Source of the DNA: Ktedonobacteraceae bacterium
GTDB lineage: Bacteria > Chloroflexota > Ktedonobacteria > Ktedonobacterales > Ktedonobacteraceae
Direction: 5' to 3'
Assembly (NCBI GenBank): GCA_035653615.1
Contig: DASRBN010000037.1
Location: 249,736 to 313,735, forward strand
Length of the DNA: 64,000 nt
Shown here piece after piece: positions 8,281 to 17,432 of the stretch. A program made the translations under genes and the position numbers. Each line of letters starts with the position of its first letter. The first letter of the stretch is position 1. The notes beneath the pieces are model-generated. The model worked only from the letters and a program-made list of their open reading frames with translations. It did no database searches and had not been told where the DNA came from.

Positions 8281-8595
8281 GTACTATGGCTCTCGGTTCA
8301 CCAGGTACAGCTTCTGCTCTCCTGCCACATGACCATGTGGGAATCTGAAGAGCAATCCTTTGACCTGTAATCCGTTCCAGCAATTATGAAATGTTAACCA
8401 GTTATCCTGTTTCGTAACCGATTCATAACCGATTATTACCATTGAACTCAGCGAAAGCCTGCTATGCTTGCCAGCAGTTCGGACAAAGTGGCTATTGTTT
8501 AGTACTCCGCGAGGATGCACCGTTATAATGATGTGAACTTAATCCTACGGATGTAATGAAAGGCAAGACATGTTTCTTAGGAGGGACAACTATCA
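8281..8595. promoter_or_regulatory. Upstream region of first Wzz gene with TTAACC motif
   Basis: This gene-free 315-base stretch contains GAAATGTTAACC at 8388-8399 and a close direct repeat of AACCGATT a little further on. AGGAGGGACAAC just before 8596 is the ribosome site of the next gene. The 78-codon minus-strand frame here has no ribosome site or recognisable product. Confidence 0.4.
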
Positions 8596-10308
8596 ATGAA
8601 CCTTAATTTAAGTGTAATAGTGAGAGCCCTGGTGCGCTGGTCCTGGGTTCTGATAATTTTCTTAATCGTAGGATATGTGCTGGGGAAAGTATTAACTTCC
8701 ATACTTCCCCCACAGTATCAGGCAACTTCTCTCGTGCAGTTGAACGGCGGCTCTCGTGGGATCATTATCCAGCCGGTCGCCTCTTATGCCAACCTGGTAT
8801 CAAGCGATTCCGTTTTGGGCCAGGCGCTAAAACAATTCCCTAAAATAAATCCTGCATCCATAGGAACTAAACAACTGGTCGTGACTCCTGACACTAAATC
8901 GAACAGTATTTCAATTCAGGTTTCGCTCCCCGATGGCAAAGATGCGGCCGGCCTGGCAAACGCGCTTGCGCAGATACTCGTAACCAGTCAGAATGCCTAC
9001 ATCAAAGCACAGACCGAACAGCAACTCAGTCTGCTGCAAGCGAGTATCAAGAACGACCAGAATCAGATCAATAATCTGAAGAATCAGATTATTGCAGTTG
9101 CAGGCCAAACTCCTCCTGGTCAGCAACCTACCCCGGCTAATGTAGCAGAACAACAACAACTACAGAATGAGCAACAACAGTATATAAACCGCCTGAACAC
9201 CGATCAGAATCAATACAATCAATTGGTAACGGACCAGGCGCTGTATGGTCAACCGCTTACAGTAGTGCAGACGGCCACTGTGCCAACTAAACCATCGGGC
9301 ATCACCGGAGTCTTGCCACTGGGGCCGGTGTCACTGGTGGTGATGTTCCTCCTCGGTCTGGCGTCCATTTTCTTCCTTGAGAAGATGGTGAAACGCGTCA
9401 ATAGCGCATATGGATTGCAGAAAGAGACTTCTTTACCTGTGTTAGGTTCACTGCGCTGGACCAGTCCCAGTCCACTAAGCGCTCCCTTACTGAAGGTCAT
9501 CGAATCGAAGAGGCCATACGGCGAAGATTGCCGTGTGATGATGGCGGATGTTCTGTTTCACGCCGAAGATGAAGGCGCGCATATCCTCGCGATAACCGCT
9601 CAGAGACCTCAATCGGGCATCAGCTGCGTGGCTTCGGAGTTGGCGGCTTTGCTGGCTCAGAGTAAAAGGCGTGTATTGTTGATCGATGCCAATTTGCATA
9701 ATCCGGTACAGCACAAACGCCTGGGCATTCCCAATGATGCAGGTCTGGCTAGAATGCTGGAGGAATTGCGCAATCTGAAGATGAATCTCACGGCATCCGC
9801 TCAGGAACCTGTCGAGATGACCCAGCAGGCAGCGGTTTCTATGATGGAAACGCGCCGGGTTGCCGGCGTCCAGCCCAATCAGACGCCTGTGGTGAAGATT
9901 CACCAGCAGCGCTCCAGTTCCAATTCGAACGGCGCATCTGAGCAAAAATTCGTTGACATCTCCGATAAATTCCCTTTCGATAGCTATATTGTCTCTACCA
10001 GCATCCAGAATCTGTATGCTTTGCCGGCGGGCAAGACCTCCACAAACCCGGCCAGCCTGCTCAGCATGCCGGCGATGGAGCATTTCCTGCGCTGGGCATC
10101 TCGTCCTATCGATTACGTGATCATTGATTGCCCGGCTCTTACCTATGCTGAGGCGCATATCCTCGGTGGCTTGAGCGATCAGACGTATCTGGTAGTCGAT
10201 GCCACTCGTGATCGCATGCGACAGGTGGAAGCCACGAAAGACGAACTATTGAGCACGGGGGTGAAAATTTCAGGTCTCATCGTCAATAAGCTGGGACGAT
10301 GGATATAA
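8596..10308 (+). CDS. Wzz-type chain-length protein fused to a degenerate BY-kinase domain
   Basis: A 570-residue protein with a membrane helix near 17-37, an extracellular Wzz domain with coiled coil (about 130-215), a second helix near 245-265 and a cytoplasmic CpsD/Wzc-like ATPase domain. The Walker A site is broken: ITAQRPQSGISC (about 334-345) has Ile where the catalytic Lys should be, while Walker A' RVLLIDANLHNP and YVIIDCPAL are kept. A 90-residue low-complexity insert splits the ATPase domain. There is no C-terminal tyrosine cluster. It probably controls chain length or regulates its intact paralogue rather than acting as a kinase. The next gene overlaps by ten bases. Confidence 0.85.
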   Translation: MNLNLSVIVRALVRWSWVLIIFLIVGYVLGKVLTSILPPQYQATSLVQLNGGSRGIIIQPVASYANLVSSDSVLGQALKQFPKINPASIGTKQLVVTPDTKSNSISIQVSLPDGKDAAGLANALAQILVTSQNAYIKAQTEQQLSLLQASIKNDQNQINNLKNQIIAVAGQTPPGQQPTPANVAEQQQLQNEQQQYINRLNTDQNQYNQLVTDQALYGQPLTVVQTATVPTKPSGITGVLPLGPVSLVVMFLLGLASIFFLEKMVKRVNSAYGLQKETSLPVLGSLRWTSPSPLSAPLLKVIESKRPYGEDCRVMMADVLFHAEDEGAHILAITAQRPQSGISCVASELAALLAQSKRRVLLIDANLHNPVQHKRLGIPNDAGLARMLEELRNLKMNLTASAQEPVEMTQQAAVSMMETRRVAGVQPNQTPVVKIHQQRSSSNSNGASEQKFVDISDKFPFDSYIVSTSIQNLYALPAGKTSTNPASLLSMPAMEHFLRWASRPIDYVIIDCPALTYAEAHILGGLSDQTYLVVDATRDRMRQVEATKDELLSTGVKISGLIVNKLGRWI

Positions 10309-11516
10309 GTTTCGCCTCCGCGAGCCCCAAGGACGCGGTACGTGAAGAGGATTGCTTGCCGCGGGTAGGGGATGTACTCGAGTCGATGTACGGAGGGCTG
10401 GATAACATCCCGGTTCCGGCTTCTCTGGAATCAGGCTCGAGTATTTTGCAGGGCTGCTTGCCACTTTTGATGAAGGAGCTATCATCTGAAGCTCTGTTGC
10501 AGAGGGTTGGCTCTAAAAAGTATGAGCGGCTACGTGATCTCTATTATCAAAGTAGCCTGCTGAACCTGTGGTATAGCTGGGAAGTGAAACGCGTCCTCGA
10601 GACGCTCACCGATGCGCACATTCCGGTAATGGTTTTGAAGGGTGCCGATATCGCGACGACGCTATACCGGCATCCTGAACTGCGCCATTATACCGATGTC
10701 GATCTGATGGTACGCCCAGAAAACCTGGCCGCGACCATTGAATTGCTGAAAGGCCTTGGCTATCGCTACCATCAAGAGTATCGCTTTGAAAGCGTTTCCC
10801 GGCAGCGCGCTGCCTTCGTGTATGTGAAGGAAGTCGCGGCGGGCTACATCGTGTTCGAGATTCATACCTCGCCACATCAAAATGAAATGGGTGTCTCATT
10901 TCAAGCCACTGAACTCTGGGAACGCGCCCGGCCGATCACAATTGAGGGTGTAAATGTGTATGGCATGGGACTTGAGGACCTGCTGCTCTACCTGTGCTGG
11001 CATTTTCGCTCTCACTCGTTCAGCCGTTTGATCTGGCTGTACGATATCACTGTATTGCTCCTGCGCCATGCCGGTGACATCGACTGGCAAAAAGCGTATG
11101 CTATCGCGAAAAAACAAGGGTTGCTATCCACCGTCTACTATTGTGTGCAGTGGTGCCAGGCGGTATTTCATATTTCACTGCCTGAACAGGTTCAAATTGC
11201 GCAATTTGCCCCTCCTGCGCTCATTCGCCACCTGGTCACGCATTTTGTAGGGAATGATTTCAGCGCTTTATTGCACGTAGGTTTACATCACGAGCGCAAA
11301 ATAGTGCAGCGCTTGATGGTGGATGATAAACCAGCCTTATGCCAGGTGATGCTCCGAGTTTGTTTCCCCAGCCCAACGCACCTCGGGCGTCTCTACATGG
11401 AGCATTCGCGTTTGCCGGTGCGCCTTTTCTGGCTCTATTATCCCCTGCACCCTCTCTTCATGCTGCGAGCGTATTTTAAAGATCGCCCGAGAAGAAAGAG
11501 AGCTCAACATATATAA
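10299..11516 (+). CDS. Uncharacterised nucleotidyltransferase-fold protein (NTP_transf_5-like)
   Basis: A 405-residue protein with the nucleotidyltransferase core VMVLKGADIATTLY followed by HYTDVDLMV, in which the paired Asp residues would bind metal, then LKGLGYRYHQEY. This matches the uncharacterised nucleotidyltransferase family often encoded with PqqD- and HprK-like genes in lasso-peptide and exopolysaccharide loci. Its role there is unknown; transfer of a nucleotide to a peptide, protein or sugar is possible. It overlaps the end of the first Wzz gene by ten bases, so it is co-translated with the polysaccharide genes although its usual partners lie on the other side of the divergent promoter. 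Confidence 0.8.
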   Translation: MDISFASASPKDAVREEDCLPRVGDVLESMYGGLDNIPVPASLESGSSILQGCLPLLMKELSSEALLQRVGSKKYERLRDLYYQSSLLNLWYSWEVKRVLETLTDAHIPVMVLKGADIATTLYRHPELRHYTDVDLMVRPENLAATIELLKGLGYRYHQEYRFESVSRQRAAFVYVKEVAAGYIVFEIHTSPHQNEMGVSFQATELWERARPITIEGVNVYGMGLEDLLLYLCWHFRSHSFSRLIWLYDITVLLLRHAGDIDWQKAYAIAKKQGLLSTVYYCVQWCQAVFHISLPEQVQIAQFAPPALIRHLVTHFVGNDFSALLHVGLHHERKIVQRLMVDDKPALCQVMLRVCFPSPTHLGRLYMEHSRLPVRLFWLYYPLHPLFMLRAYFKDRPRRKRAQHI

Positions 11517-11539
11517 ACATAATGCATGATATCGATTCA

Positions 11540-11576
11540 GGTGTAGTAAAGATCAACGGTGATTACCCATAAGTGG
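11540..11576. repeat. 37-base direct repeat, copy 1
   Basis: It starts GGTGTAGTAAAGATCAACGG and ends ACCCATAAGTGG. An identical copy lies 73 bases downstream. The 36 bases between the copies contain the small palindrome GGGGTGCATCCCC. Confidence 0.85.
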
Positions 11577-11612
11577 CCTCTATCGCGTGTTCGGGGGTGC
11601 ATCCCCAATGCT

Positions 11613-11649
11613 GGTGTAGTAAAGATCAACGGTGATTACCCATAAGTGG
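11613..11649. repeat. 37-base direct repeat, copy 2
   Basis: Identical over 37 bases to the copy at 11540-11576. Two copies and no cas genes are present, so I do not call an array; it may be a dispersed genomic repeat. Confidence 0.85.
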
Positions 11650-11691
11650 GCTGGATGACGGAAGTCGTGGCCGCTGCACAATTTCGCACGG

Positions 11692-11780
11692 GAGATTCTT
11701 CGCTTCACTCAGAATGACATGCCCCCGGACAGTCTAGACAAGTCCGGGGGCATGTCATTCTGAGTGAAGCGAAGAATCTC
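11692..11780. repeat. Palindromic repeat family A, perfect 39-bp arms
   Basis: Arms 11692-11730 and 11742-11780 are exact reverse complements over 39 bases with an 11-base loop. The arm holds the core ATTCTTCGCTTCACTCAGAA. It lies between the convergent nucleotidyltransferase and first sulfotransferase genes and could act as a two-way transcription stop, but its recurrence at 32062, 37483, 38746 and 38831 marks it as a mobile or REP-like element. Confidence 0.9.
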
Positions 11781-11809
11781 TACTCACTTTCTGGATAGTC
11801 ACCAGAAGA

Positions 11810-12682
11810 TCAATGGTCCCAACCAAAATCTCGACCGACCAGCTGGTACAGTTGCGCGTTATATGGCTCATAGTATGCGAGCAACTGCTTGCGGATGGCC
11901 TCGTTCATCTTAGAAGGCGTTTCCTTTGATTTATTGTACTGTTTGTAGCCTTTTTTCAGGCTTGCTGGCTCGAAGGCAGGCACGTTCAGAAATTCCAGCG
12001 TCTGCTTGTAGATCTCTCCCGGGTTGGAGTAGAGGTCTTCACTTTTCAAAATGAGGAACTGCTCTCGTGGAAACAGGGCGAACCAGGCTTCCAACTGTTC
12101 AGCATACCTGCCGCGCGCTTTATAGGCAAAATGCTGGTAGTTGAAGCTGACGTAATTTTTTATCGTCGCTATTTTTTCGCGTTCTCCCTGGATTCTTTCC
12201 TCTTCGCGGGCGATGGCTTCCTCGAGCGGCAGCTTTTCGTGCTTGCCTCGTTCCACCTTGTGACGGTATTGTGAGTAGAGCCTGTCGACCGGGTTTCTGA
12301 GCAGCACGATCAGCTTCACATTGGGAAGGAATTGTGCCACTCTTTTTGGCGCAAGCGGGTGAAAAATATAGCTCGGGCTAGCCTCGCCGGTGATGTAATC
12401 GCGCTTTGCGATATGCTCAGTGTAATATTTCTCCAGCATCGTAGGAAAGTGCGCCCGGTACCACCAGAAGCCCTTCCCGAATTTATGATCGAAGAAATGA
12501 ACCTCTTTTGTCGCCGCCGAATGGATATTCGGATGCTTAATCAGGTAATTATAGAGTGAGGTGGTGCCACACTTCTGCGCGCCGATGATGATAAAATCCG
12601 GCATCAAACGTATAGGGTTAGTGGCGGCACGAAAAAAATTATCCGCGTATACCCTGGTGTCATGAAACAGCTTCACGGCCAT
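11810..12682 (-). CDS. Sulfotransferase 1
   Basis: A 290-residue PAPS-dependent sulfotransferase. The 5'-phosphosulfate loop is GAQKCGTTSLYNYL (34-47), and the 3'-phosphate site is VLLRNPVDRLYSQYRH (about 125-140). The C-terminal LVGRDFGWDH and the segment EQFLILKSEDLYSNPGE are shared with its two paralogues in this window. Such enzymes transfer sulfate to hydroxyls of sugars or lipids. Within a polysaccharide locus the nascent polymer or its lipid-linked repeat is the likely acceptor. AAGGAG lies three bases before the ATG; a GTG two codons later has better spacing. It follows sulfotransferase 2 by 18 bases. Confidence 0.92.
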   Translation of the reverse strand: MAVKLFHDTRVYADNFFRAATNPIRLMPDFIIIGAQKCGTTSLYNYLIKHPNIHSAATKEVHFFDHKFGKGFWWYRAHFPTMLEKYYTEHIAKRDYITGEASPSYIFHPLAPKRVAQFLPNVKLIVLLRNPVDRLYSQYRHKVERGKHEKLPLEEAIAREEERIQGEREKIATIKNYVSFNYQHFAYKARGRYAEQLEAWFALFPREQFLILKSEDLYSNPGEIYKQTLEFLNVPAFEPASLKKGYKQYNKSKETPSKMNEAIRKQLLAYYEPYNAQLYQLVGRDFGWDH

Positions 12683-12700
12683 GAACTCCTTTTCTGTCTA

Positions 12701-13573
12701 TCAATCCCAACCAAAATCTCTGCCCACCAGTTTATAAAAGCGTTGATTGTGGGGTTCGAAGTAATCGACGAGACGTTTCCTTAGCTCCGGGTCCATCTTT
12801 TTGGGCGGTGTGTATTTTGGCTTATTGTATTGCTTGAACTCCGTCTTGAGGGCCTTCGAGTCTGAATAAGGCACGTTCAGGAATTCCAGCGTCTGCTTAT
12901 AGATCGAGGGAGCGTCTTTATACATATCTTCGCTTTTGAGTAGTAAAAACTGTTCGCGCGGGAACAGGCTGAACCACTTTTCGAGCTGGTCAGCATACAG
13001 GCCGCGCGCCAGGTAGGAGTAGTGCTGGTGATTAAAGCTGTAGCGTTGTGCCAATTCCTGCTCGGGCACATTTATTCTCTCCTGCTCGCGCTCGATGGCC
13101 TCCTCAAACGATAATGTTTCATCTCCCCAGCCTACTTCCCAGCAGTAATGCGAAAAAGCTCTTTCGATTGGATTGCGGAACAGGACAATCATCTTGACAT
13201 TGGGCAGCGCTTTCTTCAGCCTTTGCGCGGCGTGGGGATGGAAAATGTAATATGGGCTGGCCTCGCCCGTCACAAAATCCTTCTTCTGAACACGTTCCGC
13301 ATAGTATTTTTGCATGCTGTACGGGAACTGTCCTCGATACCACTTCAGGCCTTTCTGGTACTGATTATCAAAGAAATGGATCTCTTTTCTCGACGCGCCA
13401 ACAATATTAGGATGGTCGATGAGGTACTCATAAAGGGAAGTCGTTCCTCCTCTTGCCACGCCAATAATAATAAAATCAGGCATGAGCCGCATCGGACTGG
13501 TGGCGACCCGGTAGAATCGCTCTGCCGATTTTGCGGCGTTTTTAATCGGTTGTATGGTATTCATTGCTTTCAA
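12701..13573 (-). CDS. Sulfotransferase 2 (TTG start)
   Basis: A 290-residue paralogue of the neighbouring enzyme, with GVARGGTTSLYEYL as phosphosulfate loop and VLFRNPIERAFSHY as 3'-phosphate site. The two are clearly products of a tandem duplication that has since diverged, so they may sulfate different positions. The best start is TTG 13573, because AGGAGA lies eight bases upstream; the nearest ATG, at 13564, is too far from that site. A family B repeat lies just upstream at 13595. Confidence 0.9.
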   Translation of the reverse strand: MKAMNTIQPIKNAAKSAERFYRVATSPMRLMPDFIIIGVARGGTTSLYEYLIDHPNIVGASRKEIHFFDNQYQKGLKWYRGQFPYSMQKYYAERVQKKDFVTGEASPYYIFHPHAAQRLKKALPNVKMIVLFRNPIERAFSHYCWEVGWGDETLSFEEAIEREQERINVPEQELAQRYSFNHQHYSYLARGLYADQLEKWFSLFPREQFLLLKSEDMYKDAPSIYKQTLEFLNVPYSDSKALKTEFKQYNKPKYTPPKKMDPELRKRLVDYFEPHNQRFYKLVGRDFGWD

Positions 13574-13594
13574 TGTAAAGATCTCCTTTTATCT

Positions 13595-13620
13595 GTAGGG
13601 GCGCATCTTATGGTCGCCCC
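13595..13620. repeat. Repeat family B, copy 1
   Basis: GTAGGGGCGCATCTTATGG followed by TCGCCCC, just upstream of the second sulfotransferase gene. It pairs GGGCG with CGCCC. Confidence 0.6.
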
Positions 13621-13728
13621 ATCCTGATGTCTTTGCGCTTGAGCTTTTCGGATTGCGGTGGTGTACTTCCCTTAAACAGAAGCGGCAGGCTGCAGGCGCT
13701 TTCCCGACCTCCCGATAGGGATTGAAAC

Positions 13729-15255
13729 TCAGGCCCATATCGCATTGGCGAGATCGCCCTCTTCAATCTGCTGCGCCGCTTTTATGTCTGCCTCCGATGC
13801 TTTTTGTTCGATCAGCACCGCCTCCTTATCCCAGTTAGGTATACTCAGCACGAGTCCGATCAGTAGCCAGCGATATGAAGCCTCTACGAAGGCTGCCGTT
13901 CCACCGCCAGCGGCGGCTGACGGAATAAAGATACCGGTGAAAAGGCTACCGAAGACAATAGAGATGTAGAAGCCTATAGACGAAAGAGCGACAGACTTGG
14001 CCAGGTCTGACTTTGATTTCAAGAAGTATTTGGCGCTGACATAGCCTACAGCCACAATGAGCCACAGCAGGCAGATTAGACCTTGAACCCCCATTTCCGC
14101 CAGCACCGAGAGGAACTGGTTGTGCGCAACTCCTACCTTGTCGGTACCATAAACGCGGTCAAAGAACTGGAAGTTGCCGGCACCTACGCCGAAGATAGGG
14201 CTTTTCAGCCAGATATTGATGGCATCAAGCGCAATTTTCAGGCGATCAGAACCATACACCTGCGTTGGATCGAAGAAGTTCGTTGCCCCTGGTATGAACA
14301 ACAGCGCGAGAGGGACCAGCAGGAACAAAAGTGCTGTTGGATTCCTGGTGCGAATGACCAGCATGATAAATGATGAGAGGAATAGCCCGATCCAGGCCTC
14401 ACGCCCTAAAGCCATGATGACGCCGATGCTATAGAAGACCGTCAGGAGAAGCCATAATATACGAGCTGTACTGTTCTTTGTATAGAGCGCTTTACTAAAG
14501 GCAATATTGGCAAAGAGAACGATCAGCGTGCCAAGTCCGCTCGAGGACTCGCCAAAGACCAGCGGACGAGCATACCCAAGAATATGCTTGTTGGAGAAAA
14601 GCCCCAGCGGCCCTGCAATAATCGTCCCAATGGTGTACATTGCTCCGGCAACGAGATAGGCATAGGTAACCAGTTTGGCATCCATTACTTTACGCGCAAG
14701 GCCGGGTACGACCAGCAGGAACATGGGTAAACCGATCAGCAGCGACATTTCAGAGAGGTTAGTGATCGTAATCGAAACGTTAGAGTGCGGGTAGGTATAA
14801 GGCACATTGGGGTCAGGATAGAGACGTGAGTAAATGATGGATATGAGCCCAACCAGAATCAAAGCAACCAGGGGCGCCAGCAGCGTCTTCGTCAGCAATA
14901 CACGCCCCGATTTGCGCTCTGGGAGAACCACTTGCAGAATCCAGATCAAAAATACGAAGACAAACAGCAGGTCACCGATGTATAGCCGGGAAAGGATGCC
15001 ACTACTGGAAAACGCGAGCGCTGTGCTAGGCCCGGCTGCCACGACATACAGCGGCAGGGCGAAACGAGACCGTATAAAGAAAAGGACGATCAAATTGATG
15101 ATGATGGCTCCTATTATCCCCAGCACCGGCAATATGGGCATAACGTAAGCCATAGCTACAGACATGATGAGATAGAGAACGAGCGTAATTGTTAATGCCA
15201 CAGGCGGCAGCTGCACCGAAACCGGTGATTGAGAAGAAGATTTATTTTGTATCAC
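13729..15255 (-). CDS. Wzy-like O-antigen polymerase/ligase family membrane protein
   Basis: A 508-residue protein with about 12 hydrophobic segments. The signature of the O-antigen ligase/polymerase family is visible: a long extracellular loop with GREAWIGLFLSS before it and VAHNQFLSVLAEMGVQGL (about 373-390) in it. It should join lipid-linked repeat units on the outer face of the membrane. The C-terminal 40 residues are hydrophilic and cytoplasmic. A GTG at 15270 also opens the frame, but GAGGA lies eight bases before GTG 15255. The gene is followed by the two sulfotransferase genes on the same strand. Confidence 0.85.
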   Translation of the reverse strand: MIQNKSSSQSPVSVQLPPVALTITLVLYLIMSVAMAYVMPILPVLGIIGAIIINLIVLFFIRSRFALPLYVVAAGPSTALAFSSSGILSRLYIGDLLFVFVFLIWILQVVLPERKSGRVLLTKTLLAPLVALILVGLISIIYSRLYPDPNVPYTYPHSNVSITITNLSEMSLLIGLPMFLLVVPGLARKVMDAKLVTYAYLVAGAMYTIGTIIAGPLGLFSNKHILGYARPLVFGESSSGLGTLIVLFANIAFSKALYTKNSTARILWLLLTVFYSIGVIMALGREAWIGLFLSSFIMLVIRTRNPTALLFLLVPLALLFIPGATNFFDPTQVYGSDRLKIALDAINIWLKSPIFGVGAGNFQFFDRVYGTDKVGVAHNQFLSVLAEMGVQGLICLLWLIVAVGYVSAKYFLKSKSDLAKSVALSSIGFYISIVFGSLFTGIFIPSAAAGGGTAAFVEASYRWLLIGLVLSIPNWDKEAVLIEQKASEADIKAAQQIEEGDLANAIWA

Positions 15256-15314
15256 TGCAACAATCCTCACTTTTACTGTCTAATGCATTTGCCCTTGACC
15301 GCTTCTGGTTTGGC

Positions 15315-15340
15315 GGGCGACCGCCAGGGTGCGCCCCTAC
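15315..15340. repeat. Repeat family B, copy 2
   Basis: GGGCGACCGCCAGGGTGCG followed by CCCCTAC lies in the short gap between the polymerase and the second Wzz gene. Confidence 0.55.
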
Positions 15341-15403
15341 ATGCCTGGGGAAAGCAGCCGGAGCCAGCCCTTTTCCTGAACCTGTTAGGGATTGATTGAA
15401 ACC

Positions 15404-17077
15404 CTATTCCAAATTTTCGCGGTCGCCCCTGTTTAATACTGTGGCAAAGGCCGCTCCCAATTTTGCAAGCAGTTCCTCTGCCTCAAGTACTCTTGTACTG
15501 TTACTTCTTTTCGCATCAACGATCAATAAGACAATATCGGAAAGTGTGACCAGGTTGACTGTATTGGTGTTGCTCAGCAGCGATGGAGCGTCAAAGATGA
15601 CCAGGTCGGCCTGATTTGAGAGCAACTCGGTAAAAGGTTCCAGCCCATCGATACGTATCGCCTCTCCCGCGGTTCCGGTTGTTTTCTGTTGAGCTGTTGT
15701 TCCGATTGGCACAAAGCCAAGCTTCACGATATTCGTGGCCAGAATAGGAGAAGGGCCAACCACACCTGTAGATAAGGCGCGAATAGCATCCAATGTGCCT
15801 GCCGAATTAGGCATTTGCAGCCAGCTATGCAGGACAGGATGCTCTGGATTGGCATCGACCAGGATGGTCCGCAATCCACTCTGAGCCGCTGTGATAGCCA
15901 GGCTCGCCGCCACAGTACTTTTTCCTTCGCGGCCTATTGGACTTGTGACGGTGATTACTCGCATTCGATGCTCGTACTCGCCTGCCTGGTAGCGAAGCCT
16001 GCGCAGCAGTGGTAGCGTCTCAGATGCTGTCTCTCGTAGAGCCTGGGGGCGCAATCGATCATTATTTACACCTGGCAATACAGGAATGAACGCCAGGATA
16101 TGCGGCAATATCTGGTCTCGTTTCTTTCCACGCAGCGGTAGCTTCCGCGAAAAACGACTGGCCAGCAACGCGCCTCCCAATCCCATAAGCAGCCCTATGA
16201 TGGGCGATAGCGCCAGGCGCAGGTTTCGCGTCGATTCTGAGCCAGGAATGGTTGTGATATGGGGCTGGATATCATATGGCACAAGAATCTCTGTGCTGCC
16301 ATTGTTTTTCAATTGTTCCAGAGCTTGCATCTGTGAACTGATAGTAGCCAGCAGCTGTTGTTGATCTTTGTTCAGATTCGCTTCCGAACGCGCCAGGTAA
16401 GTATTGGCCTGTCCTGAAGCGGCCAGACTGTCAACTTCTGCTTTTGAAGTGTTTGCGTCTTGCTGTATGGTCTGGTACTCGTTCGTCAGTGCTTTCAGCA
16501 GGCCATTGATTAAATTCAATCGCTCAGCGTGAAAATTTGCTACGAAGGCCTGGTACACGGTCGTCACAACCAGCTTAGCATCATCTACTGAGGTCGCCGT
16601 CGCCGTTAATTGCAACACTCGCGTACCTGTTACCGCGGTCGTGGAAACCATTCCTTGTAGTTCATAGAGCTGCAAGTCCTTGAACTGTGGATAGGTCTGG
16701 AGCTTGGGAAGCGCCAGGTTGAGCGTGTCGGGATTAAGAAAGACTTTGGAGTAGAGGGTAGTAGAAAGGTTGTCCGCGATTAAGCCCATCGTGGAAGGAA
16801 GTTGCACCTCAAGTTGCAGCGTCGCTTGATACGAGTCGGGCGTAACAAAACTCGACGTGAATAATGCGGTGCCACGAGCCTTCGAGGTCGTCGTGCTTGT
16901 CGGTGTGTTGTGGCCGGATGGAGTACTTGGAGCAGTACCATCCGGTAAGGAATAGGTATAGGCTGTTGTCAAGATCATCGAAAGCAAGATGAACCAGCCC
17001 CACCGCGCCAGAAACCGGGTGTAACGCTTGATCCTGCCTCGCCAATCGGGTTGCTTTACTTCAAAGTTGTTCTTCAT
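15404..17077 (-). CDS. Wzz chain-length protein with intact BY-kinase-type ATPase domain
   Basis: A 557-residue protein. A membrane helix lies near 28-50, a Wzz domain with a Thr/Ser-rich start and coiled coil follows, then a second helix near 290-310. The cytoplasmic domain keeps the Walker A lysine in SPIGREGKSTVA (about 378-389), Walker A' TILVDANPEHP and Walker B LVIFDAPSL. The C terminus, LNRGDRENLE, has no tyrosine cluster, so classic tyrosine autophosphorylation is unlikely even though ATP binding should be possible. ATG 17077 is preceded by AGGTG six bases away; the 28 codons upstream in frame are probably not used. Confidence 0.87.
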   Translation of the reverse strand: MKNNFEVKQPDWRGRIKRYTRFLARWGWFILLSMILTTAYTYSLPDGTAPSTPSGHNTPTSTTTSKARGTALFTSSFVTPDSYQATLQLEVQLPSTMGLIADNLSTTLYSKVFLNPDTLNLALPKLQTYPQFKDLQLYELQGMVSTTAVTGTRVLQLTATATSVDDAKLVVTTVYQAFVANFHAERLNLINGLLKALTNEYQTIQQDANTSKAEVDSLAASGQANTYLARSEANLNKDQQQLLATISSQMQALEQLKNNGSTEILVPYDIQPHITTIPGSESTRNLRLALSPIIGLLMGLGGALLASRFSRKLPLRGKKRDQILPHILAFIPVLPGVNNDRLRPQALRETASETLPLLRRLRYQAGEYEHRMRVITVTSPIGREGKSTVAASLAITAAQSGLRTILVDANPEHPVLHSWLQMPNSAGTLDAIRALSTGVVGPSPILATNIVKLGFVPIGTTAQQKTTGTAGEAIRIDGLEPFTELLSNQADLVIFDAPSLLSNTNTVNLVTLSDIVLLIVDAKRSNSTRVLEAEELLAKLGAAFATVLNRGDRENLE

Positions 17078-17161
17078 CGTTTCACCTGTCAAAGCCTTTT
17101 CCAGGCCGGATACCTGGAATTTCTTTGTCTCTCCATTCACAAAAATATTGTCTTTATACAT

Positions 17162-17432
17162 ACAATAGTTGTGCTTTTCATAATCATCCAGGGCCTATGG
17201 TACTCGTTTACTAATAAGTATCGGAAGAACATGACAGTTGAGAATAGGTTGATGTTCTGTGACTGCTCTTAAGATTTCTTAACCAACTTATGCCCCTCTC
17301 TCGCGCCTTGCCGGGATGAGTATAGCCATCTTTACAACCTGGTCTCAACTCGTTCGTAACCCCTTTGCTCTTCTCAAGCACATCAGGCCCTGCTACAATA
17401 CGGGACAAACTTGAAAGGAGCGTTCTCGAGCC
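17162..17432. promoter_or_regulatory. Divergent control region with TTAACC motif
   Basis: It separates the minus-strand Wzz gene from the plus-strand glycosyltransferase. GATTTCTTAACC at 17273-17284 is a one-mismatch member of the recurring motif. TACAAT near 17393 could be a -10 for the plus-strand gene, without a strong -35. Confidence 0.4.

Noticed and set aside
8284-8520. Minus-strand frame of 78 codons in an intergenic region
   Set aside because: No ribosome site and no recognisable product; the region is better explained as upstream control DNA.
9487-10158. Minus-strand frame of 223 codons
   Set aside because: Antisense to the ATPase domain of the first Wzz gene; His/Arg-rich shadow composition.
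11540-11649. CRISPR array
   Set aside because: Only two repeat copies, a self-complementary spacer and no cas genes.
13700-13728. CRISPR-repeat-like stretch GATAGGGATTGAAAC, with a similar one near 15387
   Set aside because: Single isolated occurrences without a second copy at array spacing; at most remnants.
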